DNA from: Maribacter sp. BPC-D8
GTDB taxonomy: Bacteria > Bacteroidota > Bacteroidia > Flavobacteriales > Flavobacteriaceae
Direction of reading: 5' to 3'
Assembly (NCBI RefSeq): GCF_035207705.1
Contig: NZ_CP128187.1
Span: forward strand, 3,844,001-3,908,000
Length of the DNA stretch: 64,000 nt
A program made the translations under genes and the position numbers. Under the pieces are notes generated by a model. The model searched no databases. It had not been told where the DNA came from and saw only the letters and a program-made list of their open reading frames with translations. How positions within the stretch are numbered: the first letter of the stretch is position 1; every line of letters starts with the position of its first letter. This document shows, in pieces, positions 23,745 through 33,461 of this stretch.

Positions 23745-25170
23745 TTACAAAGAATTTGTTTCCAAAGAAAAAAGCATGTTAATTGCACCAGCTGGATTTG
23801 GTAAAACATATACCATATCAGAATGTTTAATTCATTTAGAAGGTAAAGGAAAACAACTGATACTTACTCACACTCATGCAGGCGTAGCTTCTTTGAAGGA
23901 AAAATTCAAACAAAAAAAAATACATTCTTATAATTATAATATTGAAACTATAACGAGTTTTGCTCAAAAGTATGTGCTTTCATTTTATACAGGAATAGAC
24001 ATACCCTCTCAAGAGAATAGTAAAGAATATTATCCTTTCATAATAAATAAAGCTAAAGAAATATTTAAATTAAAACTTGTTAAAAATGTTATTTCAAGAA
24101 CATACTCTGGCTTATTTGTTGACGAATATCAAGACTGTACTACTCAACAGCATGAATTAATCTCATCATTAGCTGATTTATTTCCGACTCATATTCTTGG
24201 TGATTACTTACAAGGAATCTTTGGCTTCAATGGTGAAGCACTTGTTGATATGCAAGCTGAGAATGATATGCTTGAATTTATTAATAATCAGTATTCCTTA
24301 AATCATCCCCAACGTTGGTTAAGAGGAAATAATAGTAACTTAGGATTAGATCTAAAAAAAATCAGGGAATCTTTAATTAAGAAAGAAGAAATTAATTTAT
24401 CTGAGTTTCCATCAATTGAAACATTTACTATTGATGAACGAGATTTATATATACCGTATAAGGATTATTATAAAGAAATAACGAAACTTTTAAAAGAAGA
24501 AAATTTATTGATTTTACATCCTGATTCTACAAGTATTTATCCAAGACTTAAATTAGTTAAGCAATTTAATAATCGTATAAAGTTAATTGAATCAATAGAT
24601 GATAAGGACTTTTATAAATTAGCAAAAACAGCTGATGAAATTACAAATGAAAATATAATTTCTAAGTTAAATGAGTTAAGCTATAAACTTTTTAATAAAA
24701 CGGAGCTTGATAAGTGGTTTAATGAAAAAGGGTTTAAAAAGAAAAGAGAGGAAAAAGATCGGACATCTGTAATGTATCTTGAGTCCCTGATAGAAGAATT
24801 GAAAAATGATATTTCTTATATCAAGATTTCTTTTTTTTTAATTGGCGTAAAAGAACTTCAGGGTATAAAATCCCATAGGAGCGAATTGTTTAGCTCATTT
24901 GTGAAATCTTTAAGAGAAGCAGATGAGAATAAAATTTTAGTATCCGAAGCTATGACAAACAGTCGTAATGTAATTCGAAGAACTGGTCGTAAAGTATCGG
25001 GTAGATGTATTGGAACAACTTTACTAACAAAAGGACTAGAGTTTGATACTGTTGCTATAATAAATGCCCATAAATTTAAGTGTCCTAAACATCTTTATGT
25101 TGCATTAACCAGAGCATCTAAAAGACTATTAATATTCACTAATAAAGTTGAGTTGTTTCCTTATAAATAA
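23737..25170 (+). CDS. gajB: Gabija protein GajB (UvrD-like helicase)
   Basis: A 477-residue superfamily 1 helicase. Walker A is APAGFGKT (17-24), motif II is VDEYQD (128-133), and the C-terminal motifs are LTKGLEFDTVAIINAHKF and YVALTRASKRLLIF. GajB associates with GajA tetramers and is needed for phage defence. The short size and the 8-nt overlap with an OLD-TOPRIM gene identify the Gabija pair. The ATG at 23737 is preferred to a TTG two codons earlier. Confidence 0.88.
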   Translation: MIDYKEFVSKEKSMLIAPAGFGKTYTISECLIHLEGKGKQLILTHTHAGVASLKEKFKQKKIHSYNYNIETITSFAQKYVLSFYTGIDIPSQENSKEYYPFIINKAKEIFKLKLVKNVISRTYSGLFVDEYQDCTTQQHELISSLADLFPTHILGDYLQGIFGFNGEALVDMQAENDMLEFINNQYSLNHPQRWLRGNNSNLGLDLKKIRESLIKKEEINLSEFPSIETFTIDERDLYIPYKDYYKEITKLLKEENLLILHPDSTSIYPRLKLVKQFNNRIKLIESIDDKDFYKLAKTADEITNENIISKLNELSYKLFNKTELDKWFNEKGFKKKREEKDRTSVMYLESLIEELKNDISYIKISFFLIGVKELQGIKSHRSELFSSFVKSLREADENKILVSEAMTNSRNVIRRTGRKVSGRCIGTTLLTKGLEFDTVAIINAHKFKCPKHLYVALTRASKRLLIFTNKVELFPYK

Positions 25171-25180
25171 TGCTAGCAGA

Positions 25181-25365
25181 TAACAATGTTTAATAAACAT
25201 ATGACGTTTTGCTTAACCATATATTTAGTATTTTTTTTATGAAGTAAGTTAAATATAAAATTTGGCGTTTATAGTAAAAAGATAAAGGCAATATATTTAT
25301 ATAAGTAATAAACCGAAACGTAAGTGTTTATCACCTGCCCTACGATTTCTTATACTAAACGTTGT
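25181..25365. other. Intergenic stretch with TAACAATG ... AACGTTGT boundary motifs
   Basis: The 219-bp gap after gajB holds TAACAATG at 25181, a 15-bp palindrome ATGTTTAATAAACAT (25186-25200), and AACGTTGT at 25358. Pairs of TAACAA-like and ACGTTGT-like words at gene boundaries are often seen in accessory regions of flavobacteria, as remembered. No recombinase is present, so a role is speculative. Confidence 0.3.
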
Positions 25366-25389
25366 ATTCCCGATTAAAAACCATTGTGA

Positions 25390-26028
25390 GTGTTTAAAAA
25401 ATATTTAATTGTAGTTACTGTCAACTTAGTATTGCTAACAATTATGTTAGCAATTTGGACAGATAAATTGGAATTAGAATTTAACGATTTGGTAAGACCT
25501 ATCGAATTTTTGAAATTGATTGGAATTTCTATCCTCGGGCTAATTATTTTAGCTTCCTCAGTTTCATTTTTCCGGAAGTATAAAATTAACTCGGTGATGA
25601 AGAGAATTAAAATTTCCGTAATTTTCATGTTATTATTTAGCTTGTATTTCTATGTGGATTACTCCATAAAAATTTATACAAACAGAGTTTCTAATGGCGA
25701 ACTAAGAAATGGAATTATGGAAAAAGTAAGTCCAATCGAGAATGGACTTGGCTTTGGAACAAAAGCGAGTAATCTCTCTATTAAAGAGTACTCGGAAATA
25801 ACAAAAGTTAATTGGTTCAAAAAAATACCCAATAATGCTGAAAACATAGAATACAGATATAGTTACGAGGGATTTTTACCAGATTATTCTTTTTCAATAA
25901 GTTATGATTTACCAAAAGAATCTCAAGTTGACACCTTGAATTTTGTAGATGGTTCTTTTTCTAAAAAACAGAGTTTTAAGGTTGTTGGTAATAAAGTAAG
26001 GGTTACTTATTATGAATTGCAGATGTAG
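25390..26028 (+). CDS. Hypothetical membrane protein
   Basis: A 212-residue protein with three hydrophobic segments (about 4-22, 36-58 and 76-94), then a soluble domain of about 115 residues that is probably periplasmic. I recognise no family. The only N-terminal start that keeps helix 1 is the GTG at 25390, which directly follows an in-frame TGA. It is an orphan in the accessory region behind Gabija. Confidence 0.6.
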   Translation: MFKKYLIVVTVNLVLLTIMLAIWTDKLELEFNDLVRPIEFLKLIGISILGLIILASSVSFFRKYKINSVMKRIKISVIFMLLFSLYFYVDYSIKIYTNRVSNGELRNGIMEKVSPIENGLGFGTKASNLSIKEYSEITKVNWFKKIPNNAENIEYRYSYEGFLPDYSFSISYDLPKESQVDTLNFVDGSFSKKQSFKVVGNKVRVTYYELQM

Positions 26029-26168
26029 ATAAAAATGGACTGTTAGAACTCATTGACAACACCAAAATGGAATACGAAAGTGCATCTGAAGGTAAAATTA
26101 TCTGGATCTGTGAAAAGAAAATAGTCTTGACCCCAGGTGATGTTATTGGTAAAATTGAAGGTATTTAA
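26016..26168 (+). pseudogene. Remnant of a biotinyl/lipoyl-type carrier domain
   Basis: An open frame without a usual start codon encodes 50 residues ending in a normal stop. NTKMEYESASEGKIIW and LTPGDVIGKIEGI align with the second half of a biotinyl/lipoyl domain (compare AMKME...GxV...GDVLxxIE), including the carrier lysine in TKM. The first half of the domain is missing and the 5' end runs into the preceding gene. It is most likely a 3' fragment left by a recombination event. Confidence 0.45.
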
Positions 26169-26422
26169 TATTCTCAGTAAACTAATTTGTCATCCAACGT
26201 ATTAAACATCAATAACTTAATTTATCACTACTTCACCTACTTAAAAACTTACGAGTTATTGTAAGAAAGTATCCACTGGTAATTCTTAACTTTCGCCATT
26301 ATATAAGTAGTTGCGAATAGTTTTGTTCCCCCAATAAAATTTATGAAATACTATGTAAATACTTCATTATCAAGGCTCAAAATGAGTAATTATATAAATG
26401 TTTAATTTTAAATTTTAAAAGA

Positions 26423-26716
26423 ATGAAAAATTCAATGAAAATGATGGCAATTGCTTTTGCTTCATCAATTTTATTAACATCATGTTATTCTTACACAAGT
26501 GTTGTAGGTAGTGGTGCTCAAGGTAACAGCGAAACAACAGAATGGAACCATTACGTGGTTTACGGTTTGGCTCCAGTAGGTGTTTCTGATTCTAAGGCTA
26601 TGGCTGGTGGTGCAGAAAACTACACAGTTACTACAAAACAAACATTTGTTAATGGTTTAGTTTCAGCTATTACTTTCGGTATCTATACTCCGACAACTAC
26701 TACAGTTACTAAATAA
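26423..26716 (+). CDS. Bor family lipoprotein
   Basis: A 97-residue lipoprotein: MKNSMKMMAIAFASSILLTSC with lipobox LTSC (C21). The mature part, with WNHYVVYGLAPVGVSDSKAMAGGAENYTVTTKQTFVNGLVSAITFGIYTP in continuity, has the layout of the lambda Bor/Iss family: a WxxYxxYGL segment followed by a VxGLxxxxTxGIYTP end. Bor in lambda lysogens is an outer-membrane lipoprotein tied to serum resistance. Chromosomal copies occur in many Bacteroidota with unknown role. Confidence 0.72.
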   Translation: MKNSMKMMAIAFASSILLTSCYSYTSVVGSGAQGNSETTEWNHYVVYGLAPVGVSDSKAMAGGAENYTVTTKQTFVNGLVSAITFGIYTPTTTTVTK

Positions 26717-26724
26717 TTTTTTAC

Positions 26725-26758
26725 AAAGAGGGAGTTTGCTTTTATTAGTAATCTCCCT
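26725..26758 (+). terminator. Terminator after the Bor-like gene
   Basis: GGGAG and CTCCC arms with A-rich and T-rich flanks (AAAGAGGGAG ... CTCCCTTTTT) and an 18-nt loop. It separates the Bor-like gene from the small membrane protein. Confidence 0.55.
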
Positions 26759-26776
26759 TTTTATAATTTCTAGATC

Positions 26777-26980
26777 ATGAAGAAAATTATATTTTACGTT
26801 GCTGCAGTTTTCGCCTTCTTTATGTTAATCAATATTGCAAGTATTCTAATATCAGATTTTAGTAGACTTACCGAATATGGTTTTGGTTACTTAGCTGGTA
26901 AAGTGATATTGTTTTTCTTGTTTGCTGTTGTTGCCTTTTTCTTAAGAAAAGAAGTTTTTAAACCTGCTATAGAATCGTAA
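26777..26980 (+). CDS. Small membrane protein
   Basis: A 67-residue protein with two membrane helices: KIIFYVAAVFAFFMLINIAS at the start and LAGKVILFFLFAVVAFFL near residues 38-56. A charged loop lies between them and a RKEVFKPAIES tail ends it. No family is recognised. It may be read through from the Bor-like gene, 60 nt upstream. Confidence 0.6.
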   Translation: MKKIIFYVAAVFAFFMLINIASILISDFSRLTEYGFGYLAGKVILFFLFAVVAFFLRKEVFKPAIES

Positions 26981-27016
26981 TTATAATGCAATTCCGAAAG
27001 TAAGAGTAGCGGTAAG

Positions 27017-28357
27017 CTACTCCTTCACCAACTCCTTACTCAATTCCTCTAAAGAAACCCCTTTAGTTTCCGGCATTTTGGTAATTGCCCATATTAATTG
27101 CAATACCATCATAGCGCAGAAGAAATAGTAGATATACCACACTTGGTCTTTCAATATTCCCTGGTCTGAGTCTAAGAAAAACGGAGTAATCAATGTTATA
27201 ATCGCGGCAAATACCCAGTGCACACTTACGCCCCAAGATTGCCCGTATGCACGAACACTGTTTGGGAATATCTCAGAGATAAATACCCAAATTACCGCGC
27301 CTTGCCCAATGGCGTGAGAGGCAACAAATGTACAGATGAAGGTAAGTGTTAGAGTTGATCCTAAATCCATCTGAAAACAAAGTCCCACCATAATTAGACT
27401 AATAATATAGCCAATAGATCCAATGATGATCAATTGTCGTCTACCTAGCTTATCTAATAATCGAATACCGATAAAAGTAAAAATGAGATTTACGACACCG
27501 ATGGCAATAGAATTAAAAAGCGATTCTTTACCGCCTAATCCTGCTTGCTCTAATATTTCGGGAGCATAATACAGTACAAAGTTGATACCAGATAATTGAT
27601 TAAAAAAGGCAATAAAAAAGGCTAGATAAAGCACTTTAGAATATTTCTTTTGAAATAGTTTTTCACTTTTGGTAGTATGTTTTAGATCCGTTTTTATCTC
27701 TAGTAATTGCTGTTCAGCCTTTTCTTTAGTGTGTATAATCTCTAATATTTTTAAGGCAGCGGCATCATCCTTTTTGTGTAACGCCAACCATCTCGGACTT
27801 TCTGGTACGGTTAATACCATTGCAGTGTAAATAAATGCCGGTATGGCTTCTACGCCTAACATCCATCGCCAATCATTTACTCCGTCAAAACCTTTCAATA
27901 ACCAGTTAGAGACAAAGGCAATTAGAATACCGAATACCAGCCAGAATTGATAGAGTCCGCCAAGCTTACCACGATTCTCCTTAGATGTAATCTCAGAGAT
28001 ATAAATAGGAGCAGCAACCGAAGAAATACCAACACCTACACCGCCTATAAAACGAAATACAGAGAACGAATAGGGATCTTGCGCCAATGCAGAACCTAGG
28101 GCAGAAACCAAGAATAGAACACCAACCCAGAGTAAGGTCTTTTTACGACCTAAATTTTTGGTAGGTATACCGCCAAAAAGCGAGCCTACAACAGTACCCC
28201 ATAATGCCATACTCATAATGAATGTACCGTGAAATAGAGGCGAGGTATTCCAAAGTTGTTTAATAGGTTCGTTTGCTCCTGATATTACCACGGTATCAAA
28301 TCCAAATAAAAAACCTGCAAGTGCTACGGTAATAGACCAAACGATAATTCTGTTCAT
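27017..28357 (-). CDS. MFS sugar porter
   Basis: A 446-residue transporter with 12 helices. All sugar-porter signatures are present: GFLFGFDTVVISG in helix 1, GRKK between helices 2 and 3, RFIGGVGVGISSVAAPIYISEI in helix 4, PESPRWL after helix 6, and PETKG at the C-terminus. It should import a hexose or pentose with protons. No sugar-utilisation operon is adjacent, so the sugar is unknown. Confidence 0.9.
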   Translation of the reverse strand: MNRIIVWSITVALAGFLFGFDTVVISGANEPIKQLWNTSPLFHGTFIMSMALWGTVVGSLFGGIPTKNLGRKKTLLWVGVLFLVSALGSALAQDPYSFSVFRFIGGVGVGISSVAAPIYISEITSKENRGKLGGLYQFWLVFGILIAFVSNWLLKGFDGVNDWRWMLGVEAIPAFIYTAMVLTVPESPRWLALHKKDDAAALKILEIIHTKEKAEQQLLEIKTDLKHTTKSEKLFQKKYSKVLYLAFFIAFFNQLSGINFVLYYAPEILEQAGLGGKESLFNSIAIGVVNLIFTFIGIRLLDKLGRRQLIIIGSIGYIISLIMVGLCFQMDLGSTLTLTFICTFVASHAIGQGAVIWVFISEIFPNSVRAYGQSWGVSVHWVFAAIITLITPFFLDSDQGILKDQVWYIYYFFCAMMVLQLIWAITKMPETKGVSLEELSKELVKE

Positions 28358-28473
28358 TGTTGCGTTTTAAGTTGATGTTAAATATAATCAATGAATACGG
28401 TTAATTCTTAATCTAAAAGGACAACAAAAAAATTATAGAATTGCTAACTTGTGGTATCATTAAAAATTGAACG

Positions 28474-29184
28474 ATGAAAGATTTAAAAAATAAAGTAGCT
28501 TATATAACAGGAGGCACTAAAGGTATTGGGTTTGCAGTGGCACAAACATTACTAAAACAAGGGATGAGAGTTGCTATTAGCGGTAGATCACAGAGCAGTG
28601 TAGACCAAGCGTTAAAAGATTTTGATAATGATGCTGTTTTAGGTATTGTATCTAATGTAGGTAAAATGGCAGATGAGAAAAATGCCGTTGCCAAAATAAT
28701 GGAGAAATGGGGACAAGTAGATGTGGTATTGGCAAATGCCGGAGTAGGTCATTTTGCACCGATAGATGAGATGACAGATGAGCAATGGCATCAAATGATA
28801 GATACCAACTTAAATGGTGCATTTCATACGCTAAAGGCATCCGTAGAAGAATTAAAGAAGTCTAAAGGGTATTACATTACATTAGCGAGTTTGGCAGGTA
28901 CAAACTTCTTTGCAAAAGCCGCAGGGTATAATGCTTCTAAATTTGGCGTAGTTGGTTTTACACAAGCTGCCATGTTAGATTTAAGACAGTATGATATTAA
29001 AGTGTCTACGATAATGCCAGGTTCTGTTTCAACACATTTTAATAACAACGAACCAGATGAGAAAGACGCATGGAAAATTCAACCAGAAGATATTGGCGAA
29101 TTGGTGTTAGACTTATTACGAATGAACGAAAGAACCTTACCTAGTAAAATTGAGGTAAGGCCTACAAGACCAGACAAGAAGTAG
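28474..29184 (+). CDS. SDR family oxidoreductase
   Basis: A 236-residue classical short-chain dehydrogenase. The cofactor motif is TGGTKGIG (12-19), NAG lies at 88-90, and the active site is S139, Y152 and K156 (YNASK). R38 in the AISGR segment favours NADP(H). The substrate is unknown. It converges with the addB-like gene; the stops are 2 nt apart. Confidence 0.88.
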   Translation: MKDLKNKVAYITGGTKGIGFAVAQTLLKQGMRVAISGRSQSSVDQALKDFDNDAVLGIVSNVGKMADEKNAVAKIMEKWGQVDVVLANAGVGHFAPIDEMTDEQWHQMIDTNLNGAFHTLKASVEELKKSKGYYITLASLAGTNFFAKAAGYNASKFGVVGFTQAAMLDLRQYDIKVSTIMPGSVSTHFNNNEPDEKDAWKIQPEDIGELVLDLLRMNERTLPSKIEVRPTRPDKK

Positions 29185-29186
29185 TA

Positions 29187-31931
29187 TTACACTTCTTTTT
29201 CGGTAAACGGAATGTCAGCATTACAGATTTCTGTAATTAACTGACCAAGTATCTGCTCGAAATCAGAAATTACCTCATTCGTAATAATGTGGTTTTTACT
29301 GGTTGCTCGGGCAGATTCTTTTTGTGCAAATAACAAGGTGCCTTCTGCAAAATTCTTCAAAGAAATTATACCTGCTTGAATAGATAGATTTTCTGCGGGA
29401 TGTGTCTTAGAATACATCAATCCGTAGCAAAGTAATTGAAATGCCTTACTGTATTGATATTCTTCAGTTAGTATGTCCCATTCTACAATTTCTACATTAC
29501 GGCGTTCTACTTTCCCAGTTTTATAATCGATGATTCGGGTAATTCCGTCATATTCATCAACACGGTCTAATTTTCCTTTTAAGATGATAGGAAAATCTAA
29601 CCCGGCAACTTCTAAAGGTACTGATAGTGATTGCTCTAAAGCAATAATGGTAATGCTATGGTCTGCAAGTTCTTTTATCTCGACATCGATAAATGTCTGT
29701 ATGTATTTAAGAATTACATGAAAAGAAATATAGTTTTTACCAGAACTGATGTTTCCATCTTTGAAGGTCTTTTCAAAATTCTGAGCGACAATGGTCGGTA
29801 TTCCTTTTCGAATGCCATTAAGTAAATCTGCCGTAAGGGGTTTACCGATTAAAGGTGTATATAATTCTTCTAAACTATCATGAACAATGGTACCGAAAGT
29901 ATTGGGTGCCAAGGTTTCTTCTACTTGTAATACTTCATTGATATTTAATAAATTCTGCTTGTAGAAATCTATAGGATTTCTAATGTAATTACTCAGCGAA
30001 CTAGGTGAAAAACCTTTTCTAGCCTTGTCTTTAATAAGGGCTGCCAGCGAAGTGGTTTTTTCAACCTGTGCAATTTCTTTGGTAATAGGTTGTATAGTAG
30101 GGGTAGCGATAAATGATTTAATATTTGTTCTATTATCATCAGTTAATAACTGTGTAATCAATCGGCTACGCTCGCCGCCCTCCAAGGCATCTGGCTCTGT
30201 ATTGTACAGTATATATACATTTTTGGCACGCTGTAATAAGCGATAGAAGTGATAGGTGTAAACCGCATCTTTCTCTTTATAGGTTGGTAATCCGTTTTTG
30301 ATTTTTAGGTCGTACGGAATAAACGAATTATTAGATTTACCCGATGGCAATACACCTTCGTTTACAGAAGTAATAATGATTGTTTCAAAATCTAACAAGC
30401 GACTTTCTAGCATTCCCATAATTTGGATACCTTCAATAGGGTTTCCTTGAAAATCTAAAGTCTCTGAGCTTAACAGCTGTGAAAATAAATGTTTTAAACT
30501 TTTAAGATTATTGATATAGGTAAAGCTGTTACAAAGATCTTTTAGCTGATTGAAAAGTGTAAAGAATTTATAAAGCTGCTCTAGCAAAAGCGAATTTTCT
30601 TTTACCACGTCGATAACTCGTATAGCTTCAATAATAGCCAGAAAATTATCTATAAGTCGGTTCGGGTTATTCTTTACATCTTCGAATAGTAAGTTGATTG
30701 TTGCATTTTCTGGTAAAAGTTCGCGGATTTGTGTATTGGTGATGTAAGACCAGTTATTTGTTTTAATTTTTGATATTAAACTGTCTGTAGAGACTTCATT
30801 TGCGTCAAATAATAGCACGGCATATGAATGTGTCAAAAGATTTAGTAAGTGCTTGTAAAACCATCCTTTTTCTGTCTTTTGTTCATGAAACTCAATAAGG
30901 TTGGTAAAAAAGCTGGCCAAGGTAGTAGAAGCCAATTTTTGCCCCATGGTAATATTGGTAGCCGGTATATTATCTGGAATTGAATTTAATAACGGATTTA
31001 GTAATTCTTCATTACCAAGTACAATAGCGGCATTACGTAATGCATCAGGAGATTCATTCTGAATCTTGTACAGTAAATCACCCACATAATTTACTTGAGA
31101 GATATTTTTAGGCACCCCAATAATTTCAATGTGCTTTTCGGTATTGTAGTAATTGGTGAGTCCTGCAAGAGGTTTCCCTTTTAGAACATTCCATGTACTT
31201 TGGTAATTTCTTATAAAGAAACCGGCATCATGAATATTGTCTTGTAAAAAGTAGGGGTCAATATCCCAATAAATATCAGCATCTGTTTTTTCAAGAATGG
31301 TCTGTATCAAAATACTCTCTGCAGTATTCAAGGCATTAAAGCCAAGAAAGATGTGTTTTTTATTCGTGTTTTCAAGGTAGTTTGGTAATTCTGCTACCGA
31401 GGTTTTATAGATGAGTCCCTGGTGACCAAGTCCCTGTTCTAATAATCTGCCATTAAATTGTTTATAGATGTCTTCTAAATACCTCCAGAAGTGAAGGTAG
31501 TTTTCAATCATTTCAGAATTATCAGGATTCAATGACCAGTGGTTGACTTCTTGTATAGCAGCAACATTTTGGTATAGGGTAGAAGCGTCAACTAGGTAAC
31601 GATCTACTTCATTAAAATCTTGTAATAGTATTTGTCCCCATTTTAAAAAAGAATCAAAAGATTCTTTTTCATAATCACCCACTTTTAAATAGGCATTATA
31701 GAGTTCAAATAATTGTGTGGTAGTATTTGCGGTGACCAGGTTAGAAACCTTTTCAATGAAATCTTCAATACTATAGATTTCTGGGGCAAGTACTGTTTGG
31801 GTAAGTGATTTTGATAGTATTTTTTTAAGAAATACACCCGCACGTTTACTGGGTAGAATAAAAACTACTTTACCAGTATCTGGGTTATTTTTTAAAACGT
31901 CTAGAACTACATCTTGTATAAAACTCTGCAT
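29187..31931 (-). CDS. addB: AddB-like PD-(D/E)XK nuclease/helicase-like subunit
   Basis: A 914-residue protein. The N-terminal half has the inactivated SF1-helicase pattern of AddB (FILPSKRAGVFLKKIL at the start). The C-terminal 260 residues are a RecB-type nuclease domain, with the active-site segment GKLDRVDEYDGITRIIDYKTGK. Flavobacterial AddAB repairs double-strand breaks in place of RecBCD. The partner addA-like gene lies 2.7 kb upstream on the same strand, with ompA and kbl in between. Confidence 0.8.
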   Translation of the reverse strand: MQSFIQDVVLDVLKNNPDTGKVVFILPSKRAGVFLKKILSKSLTQTVLAPEIYSIEDFIEKVSNLVTANTTTQLFELYNAYLKVGDYEKESFDSFLKWGQILLQDFNEVDRYLVDASTLYQNVAAIQEVNHWSLNPDNSEMIENYLHFWRYLEDIYKQFNGRLLEQGLGHQGLIYKTSVAELPNYLENTNKKHIFLGFNALNTAESILIQTILEKTDADIYWDIDPYFLQDNIHDAGFFIRNYQSTWNVLKGKPLAGLTNYYNTEKHIEIIGVPKNISQVNYVGDLLYKIQNESPDALRNAAIVLGNEELLNPLLNSIPDNIPATNITMGQKLASTTLASFFTNLIEFHEQKTEKGWFYKHLLNLLTHSYAVLLFDANEVSTDSLISKIKTNNWSYITNTQIRELLPENATINLLFEDVKNNPNRLIDNFLAIIEAIRVIDVVKENSLLLEQLYKFFTLFNQLKDLCNSFTYINNLKSLKHLFSQLLSSETLDFQGNPIEGIQIMGMLESRLLDFETIIITSVNEGVLPSGKSNNSFIPYDLKIKNGLPTYKEKDAVYTYHFYRLLQRAKNVYILYNTEPDALEGGERSRLITQLLTDDNRTNIKSFIATPTIQPITKEIAQVEKTTSLAALIKDKARKGFSPSSLSNYIRNPIDFYKQNLLNINEVLQVEETLAPNTFGTIVHDSLEELYTPLIGKPLTADLLNGIRKGIPTIVAQNFEKTFKDGNISSGKNYISFHVILKYIQTFIDVEIKELADHSITIIALEQSLSVPLEVAGLDFPIILKGKLDRVDEYDGITRIIDYKTGKVERRNVEIVEWDILTEEYQYSKAFQLLCYGLMYSKTHPAENLSIQAGIISLKNFAEGTLLFAQKESARATSKNHIITNEVISDFEQILGQLITEICNADIPFTEKEV

Positions 31932-31944
31932 ATAGTGTAAAAAT

Positions 31945-31974
31945 AAAAAAGCCCCGCAATATTGCGGGGCTTTT
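31945..31974. terminator. Terminator between ompA and addB
   Basis: A perfect 10-bp stem, GCCCCGCAAT/ATTGCGGGGC (31951-31970), flanked by A-rich and T-rich runs. On the minus strand it lies 30 nt after the ompA stop and just before addB. Confidence 0.9.
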
Positions 31975-32004
31975 AGTTATTAAAACACTTAGGTTTTTAT
32001 AAAC

Positions 32005-33348
32005 TTATTTTACTAAGTTGATTTCTACCCTTCTGTTTTGAGCTCTACCAGCTCTTGTATTGTTTGTAGCCATTGGCTTAGACTCACCGTAACCTACAGC
32101 AGATAATCTAAACTCTTCGATTCCTTTGTCTACTAAGAATTCTTTTACAGAAAGAGCTCTTGACTCAGAAAGACTTTGGTTTAATTTTTCGCTACCTACG
32201 CTGTCAGTATGACCTTCAACAGTAAACTTAGCGTTAGGGTATTCTTTAAGGATTGTGATAATGTCAACCATTACAGAAGTAGACTCAGCTTTGATAGAAG
32301 ATTTACCAGTATCAAATAAGATAGTTCTAGCATAATCATTCAATTGCTTTTGAACTTCAGCAGTTACTTCAGGACAACCAGCGTTAGCTACTGTACCAGC
32401 AACATCAGGACATTGATCATCTTTGTCAAGTACACCGTCACCGTCTTTATCAGCCCAAGGACAACCTTTGTTTTCAGCAGGACCAGCTTCAGCAGGACAT
32501 GCATCATCTTTATCAGCAACACCATCGCCATCAGCATCAGGACAACCAGCTAAAGCAGGAAGACCAGCTTCGTTTGGACAAGCATCATCTTTATCAGCAA
32601 CACCGTCACCGTCAGCATCAGGACATCCGTTCATTTCTTTAGAACCAGCTTCGTTAGGACAAGCATCTTTGCTGTCTTCGATACCATCGCCGTCAGAATC
32701 AGGACAACCGTTGAATGCTTCAAGACCAGCAACTTCTGGACAAGCATCATCTTTATCATAGATACCATCACCGTCAGTATCAGTACCACCAAATTTAACT
32801 GAAATACCAGCTAAGTGTTGGAAGTGAGGAGCTAAGTAATCTTCGAAAGCATGCTTGTAAGAAGATTGTAATGTAAGACCTAAGTTTTCAGTAAACCAGA
32901 TATTAACACCAATACCACCATTTGCAGTACCAGCACCGATTTCATCGATCCAAGTATAACCACCACCGATCTCTACGAAAGGATCAATAACAGTTTGTCT
33001 TTTTATGATATCATATTTAATTGTACCATCTATAGCGTAGTGAGAAAGGTCGTCAACGCTAGTATCACCTAATTTGCTAATTTTGTTAAGAGAACCTCTT
33101 GCTCCAACAGAGAAACCATCCCCTATTGACTTAGATACTCCTACATAAGAGATAGAAGGTAAAATGTTCCAGTGATCGTTCACATTGAAGAATTCGTTAC
33201 CGAAAGAACTTACATCCGAAGTAGGATATACGTCAATCGCGTTAACCCCAAATTGCACTTGCCAAGGGTTATTCTCGTCTTGCGCTTGTATGCTGTTGAT
33301 ACCTACTACTAGTAGGGCAACTGCCAATAATTTGCTAAGATGTTTCAT
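32005..33348 (-). CDS. OmpA family outer-membrane protein with thrombospondin type 3 repeats
   Basis: A 447-residue protein in four parts: a signal peptide (residues 1-22, ending INSIQA), an N-terminal beta-barrel of about 170 residues, several calcium-binding DxDxDGxxDxxDxCP-type TSP3 repeats (about 195-330), and a C-terminal OmpA/MotB peptidoglycan-binding domain ([20 protein letters not shown] and GYGESKP). It anchors the outer membrane to the wall. This layout is typical of abundant flavobacterial OmpA proteins, and a near-consensus promoter and a strong terminator fit high expression. Confidence 0.92.
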   Translation of the reverse strand: MKHLSKLLAVALLVVGINSIQAQDENNPWQVQFGVNAIDVYPTSDVSSFGNEFFNVNDHWNILPSISYVGVSKSIGDGFSVGARGSLNKISKLGDTSVDDLSHYAIDGTIKYDIIKRQTVIDPFVEIGGGYTWIDEIGAGTANGGIGVNIWFTENLGLTLQSSYKHAFEDYLAPHFQHLAGISVKFGGTDTDGDGIYDKDDACPEVAGLEAFNGCPDSDGDGIEDSKDACPNEAGSKEMNGCPDADGDGVADKDDACPNEAGLPALAGCPDADGDGVADKDDACPAEAGPAENKGCPWADKDGDGVLDKDDQCPDVAGTVANAGCPEVTAEVQKQLNDYARTILFDTGKSSIKAESTSVMVDIITILKEYPNAKFTVEGHTDSVGSEKLNQSLSESRALSVKEFLVDKGIEEFRLSAVGYGESKPMATNNTRAGRAQNRRVEINLVK

Positions 33349-33382
33349 GTATTAAATTTTAAGTTTAAGTGTTTATTAGCTG

Positions 33383-33412
33383 CAAATGTAACTTGTTAAA
33401 TATTATTAACAA
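33383..33412 (-). promoter_or_regulatory. Consensus Bacteroidota promoter of ompA
   Basis: On the minus strand the -7 box is TACATTTG (33383-33390) and the -33 box is TTG (33410-33412), with exactly 19 nt between them. The predicted transcription start is near 33376, giving a leader of about 28 nt. Confidence 0.7.
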
Positions 33413-33461
33413 AATCAATTTCCTATTTTTTTTAGCGCATTTAATAGATTAAATACTGCAT

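Noticed and set aside
20514..25170. The accessory stretch as a prophage or integrative element
   Set aside because: No integrase, transposase, structural phage gene or conjugation gene is present, and the tRNA-Ala is 5 kb away with no matching end repeat found.
32344..32761. Plus-strand frames of 69 and 112 codons opposite the OmpA TSP3 repeats, rich in Ser, Pro and Ala
   Set aside because: They are mirror frames of the Asp/Gly-rich repeats on the true coding strand.
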